A DNA stretch of 62,979 nt from Sinomonas humi (GTDB lineage Bacteria; Actinomycetota; Actinomycetes; Actinomycetales; Micrococcaceae). A program made the position numbers and the translations under genes. Shown here one piece after another: positions 27,346 to 36,559 of this stretch. Within the stretch, counting starts at the first letter, position 1. Every line of letters begins with the position of its first letter. The DNA is taken from contig NZ_JTDL01000136.1 of assembly GCF_000802235.1 (NCBI RefSeq), forward strand, positions 1 to 62,979, read 5' to 3'. Below the pieces are notes generated by a model. That model saw nothing but the letters and a program-made list of their open reading frames with translations, made no database searches and was not told the DNA's origin.

Positions 27346-29700
27346 TTAGGCCTTGGCTGCGAGCACCCCACGCGCGGCCTTCGCGGCCTCAACGAGGTTC
27401 CGCAGGGAAGCCTCGGTCTCGGCGTAGCCGCGGGTCTTGAGGCCGCAGTCCGGGTTCACCCAGAGCTGGCGCGACGGCACATGCGCGACGGCGGTCTTCA
27501 GCAGTTCCTCGATCTCCTCCTGCGACGGAACGCGCGGCGAGTGGATGTCGTACACGCCCGGTCCCACCCCGCGGCCGAAGCCGTGCGTTTCGAGGTCGTT
27601 GACGACCTCCATGCGGGAGCGAGCGGCCTCGATCGAGGTCACGTCCGCGTCGAGACCGTCGATCGCGTCGATGATCACGCCGAACTCGGAGTAGCACAGG
27701 TGTGTGTGGATCTGAGTCGCGTCCCCGGCGCCGGCAGTGGCGAGGCGGAACGACTTGACCGACCAGTCGAGGTAGGCGGGCTGGTCCGCGCGGCGCAGCG
27801 GGAGCAGCTCGCGCAGGGCGGGCTCGTCGACCTGGATGACCTTGATGCCAGCGGTCTCGAGGTCCGCGATCTCATCGCGGAGCGCGAGGGCGACCTGGTT
27901 CGCGGTCTCGGCGAGCGGCTGGTCGTCGCGGACGAACGACCACGCGAGGATCGTCACCGGGCCGGTGAGCATGCCCTTGAGTGGCTTCTCAGTGAGCGAC
28001 TGCGCGTACTCGGCCCACGGGACCGTGATGGGCGCCGGGCGGGAGACGTCGCCCCACAGGATCGAGGGCCGCGTGCAGCGCGAGCCGTAGGACTGGACCC
28101 AGCCGTGGACAGTGACGTCGAAGCCGTCGAGGTTCTCGGCGAAGTACTGGACCATGTCGTTGCGCTCCGGCTCGCCATGGACGAGCACGTCGAAGCCGAG
28201 CTCCTCCTGGAGGTCGATCACGCGCTTGATCTCGTCCTTCATGAGCCGCTCGTACTCGGCCGCGTCGATGGCGCCCTTGTTGAGGCGCGCACGCGCCCCA
28301 CGGACCTCGGCGGTCTGCGGGAAGGAGCCGATCGTCGTCGTCGGCAGCGGCGGCAGGTGCAGCTCCGCGTCCTGGGTCGCGGCACGGACTGAGTAGTCGG
28401 AGCGGGAGAAGTCTGCCGCGGTCAGCGCAGCCGTCCGCTCGCGCACTTCAGGGCGGCGGACGCCGGGGGCCTGGGCCCGGGAGGCGATGATCCGGGAGGC
28501 CTCATCGATCGCGGCACGGGCGGCCTCGGGCTCGCTGAGATAGGTCGCGAGCGTCACAACCTCGCCGACCTTCTGGTCCGCGAAAGCGAGCCAGCTCCGG
28601 AGGTTGGCGTCGAGCTGAGTCTCCTCTTCGACGTCGTGCGGGACGTGGAAGGCCGACGTCGAGGTTGCGACAGCGACCTCGAGCCCGTGCTCCTTGCCTG
28701 CGGCAAGCAGCACGTCGAGCTTCGCGGCCGAAGCGGCGAGGTCGTTCCGCCAGATGTTGTGGCCGTCGACGACGCCGGCAACAAGCGTCTTGCCGTCAAA
28801 CTCTGCCAGATCCTCCTTCGAGGGAACGGCGCCCTTGAACAGGTCGAGAGCAACAGCCTCGACACCGGTAGCGGCGACCACGGGGGCCTGCGCGCCGAGC
28901 CCTCCGTACGGAGCCGAGAGGAGGATGTTCGGGCGCCCCTCAGCCGAAACGGGCACCCCCGCAAGAACCGCGTAGGCGCGTTCGACGGCGTCGCTCACCT
29001 CGAGCGCAGGCGTGTCGAGGTCGGCGACGAGGGCCGGCTCGTCGAGCTGGACCCACTCGGCGCCGGCGGCGCGGAGGCGTGCGAGGAGCTCTGAGTAGAC
29101 CGGCAGGACGTCCTCGAGCCGCGAGAGCGGATCGAAGTCCTCGGGAGCGCCGTCGGCCGGCTTGCTCAGGAGGAGGAACGTCACAGGGCCAACGAGGTAG
29201 GGGCGCGTGATGAAACCGTGGGACTTCGCGAAGAGGAACTCCTCGACGACCCGCTCGGAGGAGAGCGAGAACTCCGTCTCGGGGCCGATCTCCGGCACGA
29301 GGTAGTGGTAGTTCGTGTCGAACCACTTGGTCATCTCGAGCGGCTGCTGCTCCGCGTTGCCGCGGGCGAGCGTGAAGTAGGCGTCGAGGCCGAGGCGGCC
29401 CTCGGCGTCGTGCAGGGCGCCGAAGCGCGCGGGAACGGCGCCCAGGGCGACGGCGGTGTCGAGAACCTGGTCGTAGAACGAGAACGTCCCGGGGATCGCG
29501 GAGGCCTCGGTGAGGCCGAGCTCGGCGAGGCGACGGAGCGTCGCGAGCTGGATGCCCTCAGCGGTGGCCTGAAGCTCGGCAGTGCTGCTCTTGCCAGCCC
29601 AGTAGGCCTCTACGGCCTTCTTGAGCTCACGGCGGCGGCCGATGCGGGGGTAGCCGAGGATGGTGGCGGCCGGGAAGCGGCCAGCAGTCTGCGAAGTCAT
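27346..29700 (-). CDS. metE: Cobalamin-independent methionine synthase
   Basis: 784-residue MetE; transfers the methyl group of 5-methyltetrahydropteroyltri-glutamate to homocysteine. N-terminal half starts [19 protein letters not shown]; the C-terminal catalytic half has [20 protein letters not shown], the zinc-ligand His/Cys segment HTHLCYSEF and the distal Cys in [10 protein letters not shown]. Normal length. The ATG is preceded by GAAGGATTCACC. Second gene of a metF-metE operon (27-base gap). Confidence 0.97.
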   Translation of the reverse strand: MTSQTAGRFPAATILGYPRIGRRRELKKAVEAYWAGKSSTAELQATAEGIQLATLRRLAELGLTEASAIPGTFSFYDQVLDTAVALGAVPARFGALHDAEGRLGLDAYFTLARGNAEQQPLEMTKWFDTNYHYLVPEIGPETEFSLSSERVVEEFLFAKSHGFITRPYLVGPVTFLLLSKPADGAPEDFDPLSRLEDVLPVYSELLARLRAAGAEWVQLDEPALVADLDTPALEVSDAVERAYAVLAGVPVSAEGRPNILLSAPYGGLGAQAPVVAATGVEAVALDLFKGAVPSKEDLAEFDGKTLVAGVVDGHNIWRNDLAASAAKLDVLLAAGKEHGLEVAVATSTSAFHVPHDVEEETQLDANLRSWLAFADQKVGEVVTLATYLSEPEAARAAIDEASRIIASRAQAPGVRRPEVRERTAALTAADFSRSDYSVRAATQDAELHLPPLPTTTIGSFPQTAEVRGARARLNKGAIDAAEYERLMKDEIKRVIDLQEELGFDVLVHGEPERNDMVQYFAENLDGFDVTVHGWVQSYGSRCTRPSILWGDVSRPAPITVPWAEYAQSLTEKPLKGMLTGPVTILAWSFVRDDQPLAETANQVALALRDEIADLETAGIKVIQVDEPALRELLPLRRADQPAYLDWSVKSFRLATAGAGDATQIHTHLCYSEFGVIIDAIDGLDADVTSIEAARSRMEVVNDLETHGFGRGVGPGVYDIHSPRVPSQEEIEELLKTAVAHVPSRQLWVNPDCGLKTRGYAETEASLRNLVEAAKAARGVLAAKA

Positions 29701-29727
29701 GGTGAATCCTTCGGTTGGGGTTCGGAA

Positions 29728-30678
29728 TTAGCGGGCCCGGTGACGGGCAAGGAGGGAGGGCCGGGACGGCCGTGGCAGGTTGAGGCGCGCGAGCACGTCG
29801 AGTGCGCTCTCGTGCTCGTTGAACGTGTAGAGATGGAGGCCGGGGGCACCAGCGTCGAGCGCTGCCTCGGCAAGCGCCACGGTGGCCTCGACGCCGATCT
29901 TCCGCGCGAGGGAGGCGTCGTCCCCGACCGAACGGATCCGGTCCACGAGCGCGCCGTCCGGCTCGACGCCGCTCAGCTCCGAGAGCTTGAGGATGCGCCG
30001 AAGGCTCGTGAGCGGCATGATGCCCGGGATGATGGGGATGGTTACGCCTGCCCGGCGTGCGCGGTGCACGAGCGACGAATATTGGCCCGGGTGGAAGAAC
30101 ACCTGCGTGATCGCGAAGTCGGCCCCAGAGCGCTGCTTCGCAAGGAGCACTTCGACGTCGTGGGCCTCGCTCGGCGATTCGGGGTGCTTCGTGGGATACG
30201 CCGCGACCCCGATCGCGATCTTGCCCGCCGCAAACTGCGCCGAACGGCGAAGCTCGATCCGGCGGATGAGCTCGATCAGATCCTGCGCGTACTGGAGCCC
30301 GTCACGCGGCAGGACGCCATCCTGCGGCCGGTCTCCCCGGAGAGCGAGGATGCCCCGCACGCCGCGATCGAGGAGCTCGTTGACGATCGCGCTCAGCTCG
30401 GCTGGCGTCCCGCCGACACACGTGAGGTGGGCGAGCGGCCGAAGGGTTGTCTCGATCTGGAGCCGGTCCACGAGGTCGAGGGCCTTGGCATGGTTCGAAC
30501 CGCTCGCTCCGTACGTCACCGAGACATAGTCCGGATCAGTACGCTCGAGTTCGTGGATGGTCTTCCAGAGCGTGGCCGAGGCGGCATCGCTGCGAGGCGG
30601 GAAGAGCTCGTAGGAGAGGGCTACGGGAGGCGCGAGGGCACTCGAGGAAGGTGCCTCGATGAGTGTGGGTGGGGACAT
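29728..30678 (-). CDS. metF: Methylenetetrahydrofolate reductase
   Basis: 316-residue FAD-dependent MTHFR that makes 5-methyl-THF, the substrate of MetE. The N-terminal YELFPPRSD carries the catalytic Glu; VSVTYGASGSN, LTCVGGTP, ALRGDRPQDG, GADFAITQVFF and IIPGIMPL follow in the usual order. ATG with AAGG seven bases upstream. The upstream leader is unusually structured (see 30763-30870). Confidence 0.95.
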   Translation of the reverse strand: MSPPTLIEAPSSSALAPPVALSYELFPPRSDAASATLWKTIHELERTDPDYVSVTYGASGSNHAKALDLVDRLQIETTLRPLAHLTCVGGTPAELSAIVNELLDRGVRGILALRGDRPQDGVLPRDGLQYAQDLIELIRRIELRRSAQFAAGKIAIGVAAYPTKHPESPSEAHDVEVLLAKQRSGADFAITQVFFHPGQYSSLVHRARRAGVTIPIIPGIMPLTSLRRILKLSELSGVEPDGALVDRIRSVGDDASLARKIGVEATVALAEAALDAGAPGLHLYTFNEHESALDVLARLNLPRPSRPSLLARHRAR

Positions 30679-30762
30679 TTGCAGACCTTGGATTCCGATG
30701 TCGGCCGACGAGGTCGGCTGTGAAGGGTATTCAGGAACGCAGGACAGCCCAGTCCGAGGACG

Positions 30763-30870
30763 CCGCCGCGGCGGGCGTCCCGAGAGGACCGGCTTCCTGC
30801 GGCAAATGTCAGGCCCTCACGGGGGCACCCACATCCCCAACGGGGATCGCTGACACGTTGCAGGAGCAAC
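30763..30870 (-). promoter_or_regulatory. Structured 5' leader of metF-metE, candidate regulatory RNA
   Basis: On the minus strand, four helices can form in sequence: GTTGC/GCAAC (30857-30870), a closing helix TGTCAG/CTGACA (30850-30855 with 30807-30812) that encloses two hairpins, ATCCCC/GGGGAT and GCCC/GGGC, and then a very GC-rich hairpin around 30763-30785. This resembles a three-way-junction aptamer followed by an expression-platform stem. I could not match it to the SAM-I, SAM-IV, SAH or cobalamin consensus with confidence. The segment lies right after the terminator of the upstream ROK gene. Confidence 0.4.
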
Positions 30871-30878
30871 TTGCGTAA

Positions 30879-30905
30879 AAGCCTACGGAGCAGCCCCGTC
30901 GGCTT
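30879..30905 (-). terminator. Terminator of the ROK regulator gene
   Basis: On the minus strand: AAGCC, ACGGGG, loop CTG, CTCCGT, GGCTT (11 pairs with one internal mismatch and one G-T), followed by TTTT-type run (GGCTTTTACG). Separates the ROK gene from metF. Confidence 0.7.
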
Positions 30906-31027
30906 CAAGCACTCGGCGTCGCGGAAGGCCAAATCGCGCGAATGCTACGAAGAAGACCTTGCATGACGCACCATGACGCTCAGACTGGCAGAAGCGCCGC
31001 TCTCGCCAACTTCCCCTCCACGGGCCT

Positions 31028-32290
31028 TCAGCCCTCGAGCAGCAACCGCTCGGCACGCGGGGCGAGCGCCCGCTCGAGCACGAGGCAGGCGGCGCCGACA
31101 GCGCCGACATCCTCGCCGAGCCGGGTGCCGGAAAGTTCCACGCGGCGAATACCGCGAGTCGCGAGAAGCTCGTTGACCATGTCCGGCAGCACGTCCAGCA
31201 CGAACTCCGCCACCGCATCCCAGAACGGACCGCCGAAGACCATCCGTTCGACGTCCACGATGTTGCCGACGACGGCCGCAGCCCACGCGAGGCTCCGCGC
31301 GGCACCGCGCATGATCGAGATGGCCTTCTCGTCGCCTTCGTCGACGAGTCCGCAGAGCCGCGCAAAAGCAGCCTGGAAGTCGCGCGCCGTGGGCTCAGGC
31401 GTCAGGACGGGGAGAACACCGGCAACGACGGCCTCGCTGACGATCACGCCAGGCTCGAGAGAAGTCCCGATCGTGCCGCGCATCCCGCACCCATCGCTGC
31501 ACAGCGGCCCATCCGGGTCGACGATGATGTGCCCGATCTCGCCCGCGTTGCCCGACGCGCCGCGGTAGACCTCTCCGTTGAGCACGAGCCCGCAGCCGAG
31601 GCCGGTGCCGAGGTAGAAGAAGACGAAGCTGCCCGAGCCGCCGGGGCCCCCAGCCCAGATCTCGGCGACGGCCGCGCCGGTGACATCCTTGTCCACCATC
31701 GTCGGCAGGCCCGTAGCCCGCTGCACCATGTCCCGAAGAGGCACGTCGACCCATCCTCTGAGGAGCGGCGGCCCGACAACCGCTCCCCGCTCGAGGTCGA
31801 CAGGACCGGGTGCCGCGACACCGAGCCCGGCAACAAGCTGGCGGTCCACACCGGAATCCACGAGCAGCTTCTCGACGCACTCGGCAATCGCGTCCACGAT
31901 CTCCTGCGGATCGTGGCTCGGCGGAGTCACGAACGTGTCCTTGGAAACGACGGACCCGATGAGATCGAGCAGGACGACCGTGATCAGGGCCGGGTCGAGG
32001 TGGACCCCCATGGCATACATCCCGCGTGGGTTGAGCCGGAGGATGGTGCGCGGCTTGCCCGGACCCGTGCCTTCCTTCCCCGCCTCGACGATGAGCTTCT
32101 GGTCGAGGAGTCGGCGGGAAATATTCGAGATCGTCTGGGGCGAGAGGCCCACGAGCTGGGCGAGCTCGACCCGGCTCAACCCCGCTTCGGAGCGACGGAT
32201 GGCGTCGAGGATCACCGTCAGGTTGAAGTCCCCCATCCGCGGGAGATTCGTCCCGCGCCGAGGCGCGGGCTGACGTGAGTGCTCCGTCAC
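31028..32290 (-). CDS. ROK family transcriptional regulator (NagC/XylR type)
   Basis: 420 residues: N-terminal winged helix-turn-helix (LSRVELAQLVGLSPQTISNI) and a ROK sugar-kinase-like domain. In the ROK part GVAAPGPVD, DKDVTGAAVAE (the Asp of the usual catalytic site is present) and GNAGEIGHIIVD are clear. The zinc loop, normally CxCGxxGCxE, reads CSDGCGMRGTIG, so at least one ligand is lost. It therefore probably acts as a sugar-responsive regulator, not a kinase. Target genes are not obvious nearby; upstream 32291-32407 should contain its promoter. Confidence 0.88.
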   Translation of the reverse strand: MTEHSRQPAPRRGTNLPRMGDFNLTVILDAIRRSEAGLSRVELAQLVGLSPQTISNISRRLLDQKLIVEAGKEGTGPGKPRTILRLNPRGMYAMGVHLDPALITVVLLDLIGSVVSKDTFVTPPSHDPQEIVDAIAECVEKLLVDSGVDRQLVAGLGVAAPGPVDLERGAVVGPPLLRGWVDVPLRDMVQRATGLPTMVDKDVTGAAVAEIWAGGPGGSGSFVFFYLGTGLGCGLVLNGEVYRGASGNAGEIGHIIVDPDGPLCSDGCGMRGTIGTSLEPGVIVSEAVVAGVLPVLTPEPTARDFQAAFARLCGLVDEGDEKAISIMRGAARSLAWAAAVVGNIVDVERMVFGGPFWDAVAEFVLDVLPDMVNELLATRGIRRVELSGTRLGEDVGAVGAACLVLERALAPRAERLLLEG

Positions 32291-32407
32291 AGGATCCTTC
32301 CCAAGTGCTGCGTCATGGCCCCCGTGAGTTAAGTTACCTTGTCAATCCTCGTCATCATCTGAACCGACCCCGTGCGATTGCCGCGTTGCGTTATAAGAAC
32401 GCGAACC

Positions 32408-33556
32408 TCAGCCGTTGCGCACGGACCGCGTCACCGTGAATTTCCCCGATCGCCCCTTGACTGTGGTCTGTCCGACCGAGGTCTGCAGGCGGCGGCGGTA
32501 GTCGAGGTGGGAGTTGTAGACGGCCCACAGCTCGCCGCCCGGACGCAGGATGCGGGCTGCGGCCTCGAAGAGCCGGAGGCCAGCCCCCGCATGCACGCTC
32601 GCGCCGAGGTGGAAGGGCGGGTTGAGGAGCACGACGTCGGCGGAAGCGTCGGGACGGGAGGCGGCAGCGTCGTCGTGCTCGACGAGCACGCGGCCCGCGA
32701 GGCCATTCGCGCTCACGGTTGCCCGCGCCGAACGCACCGCCGCTGCTGAGCGGTCGGTCGCGACGACGACAGCCTCGGGATGAGCCAGCGCGTAGGCGGC
32801 GGCGAGGGCTCCGGTCCCGCAGCCCAGATCGACGGCCGTCCCCACCGGCATTGCGTCGAGGAAGCCGAGGAGGAACCGCGTGCCGAGGTCCAGGCGCGAG
32901 CCGGCGAACACGGCGCCGTGTGTGCAAAGGGTGAGGCCGACGTCGTCGTGCTTCGCGCAGACCGGGAAGGGCGGGTTCTCCGGCACAGTCCGCGGGACGG
33001 ACGCGACCAGGAGCCGGGATTTGCGCACCGCGAGCTCGGCGGCGACCACCTCGAACGATGCGCCGAGTACGTCGTTCATGGCGAGCGTCATGTGCTTGAC
33101 CCTTCCACCCGCGAGGACGACGACGTCGGGCGAGGCCCAACGGGCCACGGCATCCGCGTATTCCTCGAGTTCGGCGAGTCCGCGGGGCAGCTGGAGGAGG
33201 ACGAGCCGCGCGCCTGCGAGCAGCTCGGCCTCGAGCTCGCAAGGAACCTGCAGACCCGAGAGGCCGAGCTCTTCCGCGTTCCGACGGAGGGCCTCCCGGC
33301 CTGTTGCGAGATCCTGGTGCACGCGGACGCCGGTAAAGCCCGCTGCCGCGAGGCGGAGTGCGAGAGCCCCATAGTTGTCGCCGATGATCGCGATCTCACT
33401 GCCGTCCAGTCCTCGTTCCGAGGCGTCCGCGATGCCTCGCTCGGCCAGGAGCAGATCCGTCGCGTCCCAGGCTTGGAGGTTCGGGGCCTCGACATCCGGA
33501 TAGCGGCGCAGCCGCTCGTAGGGGAAGGCGCCTGAGAGGCCGTCGTCGTCGTGCAC
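32408..33556 (-). CDS. RlmG/RsmC-like class I methyltransferase
   Basis: 382 residues with the two-lobed layout of 23S rRNA (guanine-N2) RlmG-type enzymes: a degenerate N-terminal Rossmann lobe (EIAIIGDNYGALAL) and an active C-terminal lobe with SAM motif VDLGCGTGALAAA and catalytic LLNPPFH motif IV. Ends in GKFTVTRSV as many RlmG/RsmC proteins do. The rRNA target is inferred from family layout. Confidence 0.82.
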   Translation of the reverse strand: MHDDDGLSGAFPYERLRRYPDVEAPNLQAWDATDLLLAERGIADASERGLDGSEIAIIGDNYGALALRLAAAGFTGVRVHQDLATGREALRRNAEELGLSGLQVPCELEAELLAGARLVLLQLPRGLAELEEYADAVARWASPDVVVLAGGRVKHMTLAMNDVLGASFEVVAAELAVRKSRLLVASVPRTVPENPPFPVCAKHDDVGLTLCTHGAVFAGSRLDLGTRFLLGFLDAMPVGTAVDLGCGTGALAAAYALAHPEAVVVATDRSAAAVRSARATVSANGLAGRVLVEHDDAAASRPDASADVVLLNPPFHLGASVHAGAGLRLFEAAARILRPGGELWAVYNSHLDYRRRLQTSVGQTTVKGRSGKFTVTRSVRNG

Positions 33557-33577
33557 CCGTTTACTCTAGGCGGGACG

Positions 33578-35005
33578 CTAGGTGCTCAGCGATGCGAGGG
33601 CCCGCTCAGCCGAGAGGAAGCCGGCCATGCCATGGACTCCCCCACCGGGCGGGGTCGCGGCTGAGCACAGGAACACGCCCGGGATGCCCGTAGCGTATGG
33701 GTCCGCGGCGACCCGAGGACGGAAGACCAGCTGCAGGCCCGAGTTGGCGCCCGCGCTGATATCGCCGCCTACGTAGTTGGCATTGTGAGCCTCCGTCGCC
33801 GCCACGGAGCGGGCAGAAACGGAACGGATGCAGTCGCGGAAGCCGGGGGCGAACCGTTCGATCTGGGCGGTCACGGCCTCGGTCGCGTCTCCCGGGTAGC
33901 CGTTCGGCACGTGGGCGTAAGCCCAGATCGGGTGGAGGTCTCCGGCGGACCGGCCGGGGTCGGCGAGGTACTGCTGGCCGACGAGGACGAAGGGCCGGGC
34001 AGGCATGCGCCCGCGCACGGTCTCGGCCTCGGCCTCGGCGATCTCCTCGATCGTCCCGCCGACGTGGACCGTACCCGCCCGCCGTGCCTCCTCAGCAGTC
34101 CACGGCACGTCGCCCTCCACGACGTAGTCCACCTTGAAGGCCGCGGGTCCATAGCGGTACCGGCCGTAGCTGCGGGCGACGGCGGCCGGGAGCCGCCCTG
34201 CGAGAATCGTCGCCGCCGCCGTCGGGGCGACGCACAGAAGCAGGAGGTCGGGCGCCCCTGCATCCTCCGCGCGGCGAATCCTCACGCCGGTCTCGATCGT
34301 GCCGCCGAGCTCCCTCAGCCGAGCCGCGAGCGCATGAGTGATCGCTTGACTGCCGCCCTCGGCGACCGGCCAACCCACGGCCTGCGCGGCGGATGTGAGG
34401 ACGAGGCCGACCGAACTCGTGAACGGCAGGCGCAGGTCCGCAAACGCGTGGGCCGCAACCCCTGCGAACAGCCCGCGGGCGGCTTCGCCGCGCCAGACCT
34501 TGGCCAAGGCGGTGGCTGGCAGCGCGGCGAGGGCACCGAACCGTGCGAGGAGCAGCGGATGGCGGGGAATGTGCTGGACGGGACGCAGGATATCCTCGAC
34601 AAGGCTGTCGAAGCTCCGGGCCACAGCGCCGACGGTTGCGTCCCAGGCCTGACCGTCCGGGCCGAGGGCTGCGGCCGTCTGGGCTGGGTCTCGCCAGACT
34701 GCCGCGGCGCGGCCACAATCGAGCGGGTGGGCGACCTGGACCTCGGGCCAACGCCAGCGCAGGCCGTACCGTTCGAGGCCAAGGCTCGCGAGATAGGGCG
34801 AAGCGATCCCCATGGGGTGGAAAGCCGAGCACTCATCGACGACGAGCGTCCCCGCACCGTCCGGGGCCGGCGTCGTCGTCGAGCGCGTCCCACCCCCGAT
34901 GGTCGGCTCTGCCTCGAAGACCCGGACGACGACGCCCGCCTCGGCGAGGCGCACGGCGGCAGCCAGGCCGTTCGGTCCGCTCCCCACGACAACGGCGCTA
35001 GTCAT
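33578..35005 (-). CDS. Phytoene-dehydrogenase-like FAD/NAD(P) oxidoreductase
   Basis: 475 residues: N-terminal FAD-binding Rossmann motif VVVGSGPNGLAAAVRLAEAG and GGGTRS second signature, C-terminal flavin-closing motif VFLCSAATPPGGGVHGMAG. It belongs to the large CrtI-like amine-oxidase superfamily found in actinobacteria outside carotenoid clusters. Substrate unknown. Spacing to the next gene upstream is small and free of obvious signals. Confidence 0.85.
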   Translation of the reverse strand: MTSAVVVGSGPNGLAAAVRLAEAGVVVRVFEAEPTIGGGTRSTTTPAPDGAGTLVVDECSAFHPMGIASPYLASLGLERYGLRWRWPEVQVAHPLDCGRAAAVWRDPAQTAAALGPDGQAWDATVGAVARSFDSLVEDILRPVQHIPRHPLLLARFGALAALPATALAKVWRGEAARGLFAGVAAHAFADLRLPFTSSVGLVLTSAAQAVGWPVAEGGSQAITHALAARLRELGGTIETGVRIRRAEDAGAPDLLLLCVAPTAAATILAGRLPAAVARSYGRYRYGPAAFKVDYVVEGDVPWTAEEARRAGTVHVGGTIEEIAEAEAETVRGRMPARPFVLVGQQYLADPGRSAGDLHPIWAYAHVPNGYPGDATEAVTAQIERFAPGFRDCIRSVSARSVAATEAHNANYVGGDISAGANSGLQLVFRPRVAADPYATGIPGVFLCSAATPPGGGVHGMAGFLSAERALASLST

Positions 35006-35061
35006 GGTCCCATCCTTGCACTGGGCGGCGATCGATTGGCCTCAGCAGGAAGGGGAGCGGC

Positions 35062-35727
35062 TCAGTGCGCGGCCCGGACGAAATCCGCGGCCTGAGGCGC
35101 GAGGGAGGCGCCGACGTCGTAGGCGCTCCGTTTGAGGCCCTTGACAGCGAACGAATGGTCGCCGCCCTCCTGCCATGTGAGCGTCGCCGTGGGGAGCTTC
35201 ACGGCGACCGCATCGAGCAGCTCGCGGTTCGCGAGCGTGTCCCGCGTGCCTTGAAGGAAGAGCATCGGGACGCGGAGCCCGTAGAGGTGCTCATCGCGCA
35301 GCTTCTCGGGTTTGCCTGCGGGATGCAGCGGATAGCCGAGGAAGATCAGCCCTGCGGGGTCAATCGCGCCCTCGGCGAGAGCCATCGACGCCATGCGGCC
35401 GCCGAACGACTTGCCCGCGGCCCACAGCGGCTCCCCATCCGAGCGGCGTCGTGCTTCCTCCGCGGCGGCCGCCCACACTGGGATGGCCTTCGGGGCGCGG
35501 TCAGGGACCCGCTTCCCCGCCTCCATGTAGGCGAAGTTGAACCGTAGCGTCGCGATCCCGAGACCGGTGAGGGCTTCGGCGAAACCAACCATGAAGGGGT
35601 GGTCCATCCCGGCGCCCGCGCCATGGGCGAGCACGACCGTGGCATCGGGGGCCTCGGGACGCTGGTAGACGCCGGAAACATCGCCCGATGGAGTGGGGAT
35701 GGTGATGCGCTCGCTCTGTTCGCTCAT
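35062..35727 (-). CDS. Alpha/beta hydrolase, KANL3/Tex30-like
   Basis: 221 residues beginning MSEQSERITIPTPSGDVSG. Nucleophile elbow AGKSFGGRMAS, oxyanion loop LAHGAGAGMDHPFM, acid FLQGTRDTLAN, and His in GGDHSF complete the triad. The longer frame to 35874 runs into eda and is not used; the ATG lies five bases after the eda stop, so the two are probably coupled. Substrate unknown. Confidence 0.85.
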   Translation of the reverse strand: MSEQSERITIPTPSGDVSGVYQRPEAPDATVVLAHGAGAGMDHPFMVGFAEALTGLGIATLRFNFAYMEAGKRVPDRAPKAIPVWAAAAEEARRRSDGEPLWAAGKSFGGRMASMALAEGAIDPAGLIFLGYPLHPAGKPEKLRDEHLYGLRVPMLFLQGTRDTLANRELLDAVAVKLPTATLTWQEGGDHSFAVKGLKRSAYDVGASLAPQAADFVRAAH

Positions 35728-35731
35728 GCCC

Positions 35732-36397
35732 TTACCCTGCGGCCCGGGCTCCCTCAGGCGCCGCCCCCAAGGCGGCCGTGAACGCAGTGGCGCGAGAGGC
35801 GATGTCATCCCATGCGCCCGCTTCGACTGCGGACGGGGGAACGACGGAGGTTCCGCAGCAGACTGCGAGCGCACCGGCGTCGAGATAGGTGCGAGCGTTG
35901 GACGCGTCGATGCCGCCGGAAGGAAGGAGCTTCACCCCCGGGTAGGGGCCGTGAAGGTCCTTGAGGAACCCGGGGCCGACTTGGCGCGCGGGGAAGATCT
36001 TGACGACGTCGGAGCCGAGGTCGAGCGCTTCGGCCACCTCCGAGGGGGTCATGGCACCGAGGCACACCGGGACGCCAGCGGCGACGGCTACCTCAGCCAC
36101 TGCGGGCCGGATGCCGGGAGTGACGAGGAACTGGGCGCCCGCGTCGATCGCGGCCCGGGCCTGGTCCCCTGTGAGCACGGTGCCCACGCCGACCACCGCA
36201 CCATGATCCCCCGCCGTCTCCACGGCGCGGCGCACGTGGGTGACGACGTCGGGCGTCGTAAAGGTGAGCTCGAGCGCACGCACGCCCCCCGAGGCGAGGG
36301 CACCCGCTAGCCCCGCGGCGTCGGGGATAGCCTTGGCGCGGACGACGGCGAGCGTGCGATCCTCGGCGAGCAAGGCGATGAGTTCTTCGGCGGTCAT
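35732..36397 (-). CDS. eda: 2-keto-3-deoxy-6-phosphogluconate aldolase / 4-hydroxy-2-oxoglutarate aldolase
   Basis: 221-residue class I aldolase. ALELTFTTPD, VGVGTVLTGDQA, FLVTPGIRP, the Schiff-base Lys in DVVKIFPARQVG, and LLPSGGID are all present. Splits KDPG to pyruvate and glyceraldehyde-3-phosphate. Divergent from kdgK, whose product it consumes, with a shared 160-base control region. Confidence 0.95.
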   Translation of the reverse strand: MTAEELIALLAEDRTLAVVRAKAIPDAAGLAGALASGGVRALELTFTTPDVVTHVRRAVETAGDHGAVVGVGTVLTGDQARAAIDAGAQFLVTPGIRPAVAEVAVAAGVPVCLGAMTPSEVAEALDLGSDVVKIFPARQVGPGFLKDLHGPYPGVKLLPSGGIDASNARTYLDAGALAVCCGTSVVPPSAVEAGAWDDIASRATAFTAALGAAPEGARAAG

Positions 36398-36443
36398 GGG
36401 CGCGTTCCTCTCGGAGCATCAAGGCGAGTGCGATTGCGTATTT

Positions 36444-36459
36444 TGCAATGCAGGTTGCA
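36444..36459. promoter_or_regulatory. Candidate operator between eda and kdgK
   Basis: TGCAATGCAGGTTGCA: inverted repeat TGCAA/TTGCA around a six-base spacer, in the middle of the divergent promoter region. A fitting target for the IclR-type regulator encoded after kdgK (inference). Confidence 0.45.
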
Positions 36460-36559
36460 CACTTTCTGTCCCCCTGTCTAGCATTGCGGAAAAACCGCCG
36501 TCAACCGCGCGCGGTACCCAAGGGCGGTATGCCCTTCCACGAGGAGCTCTGAAATCCAC

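Noticed and set aside
30763-30870. Assignment of the metF leader as a SAM-IV or cobalamin riboswitch
   Set aside because: Only short look-alike words match (GGGTGCCCC, GAAGCCGG); the conserved cores of those classes are absent or out of order.
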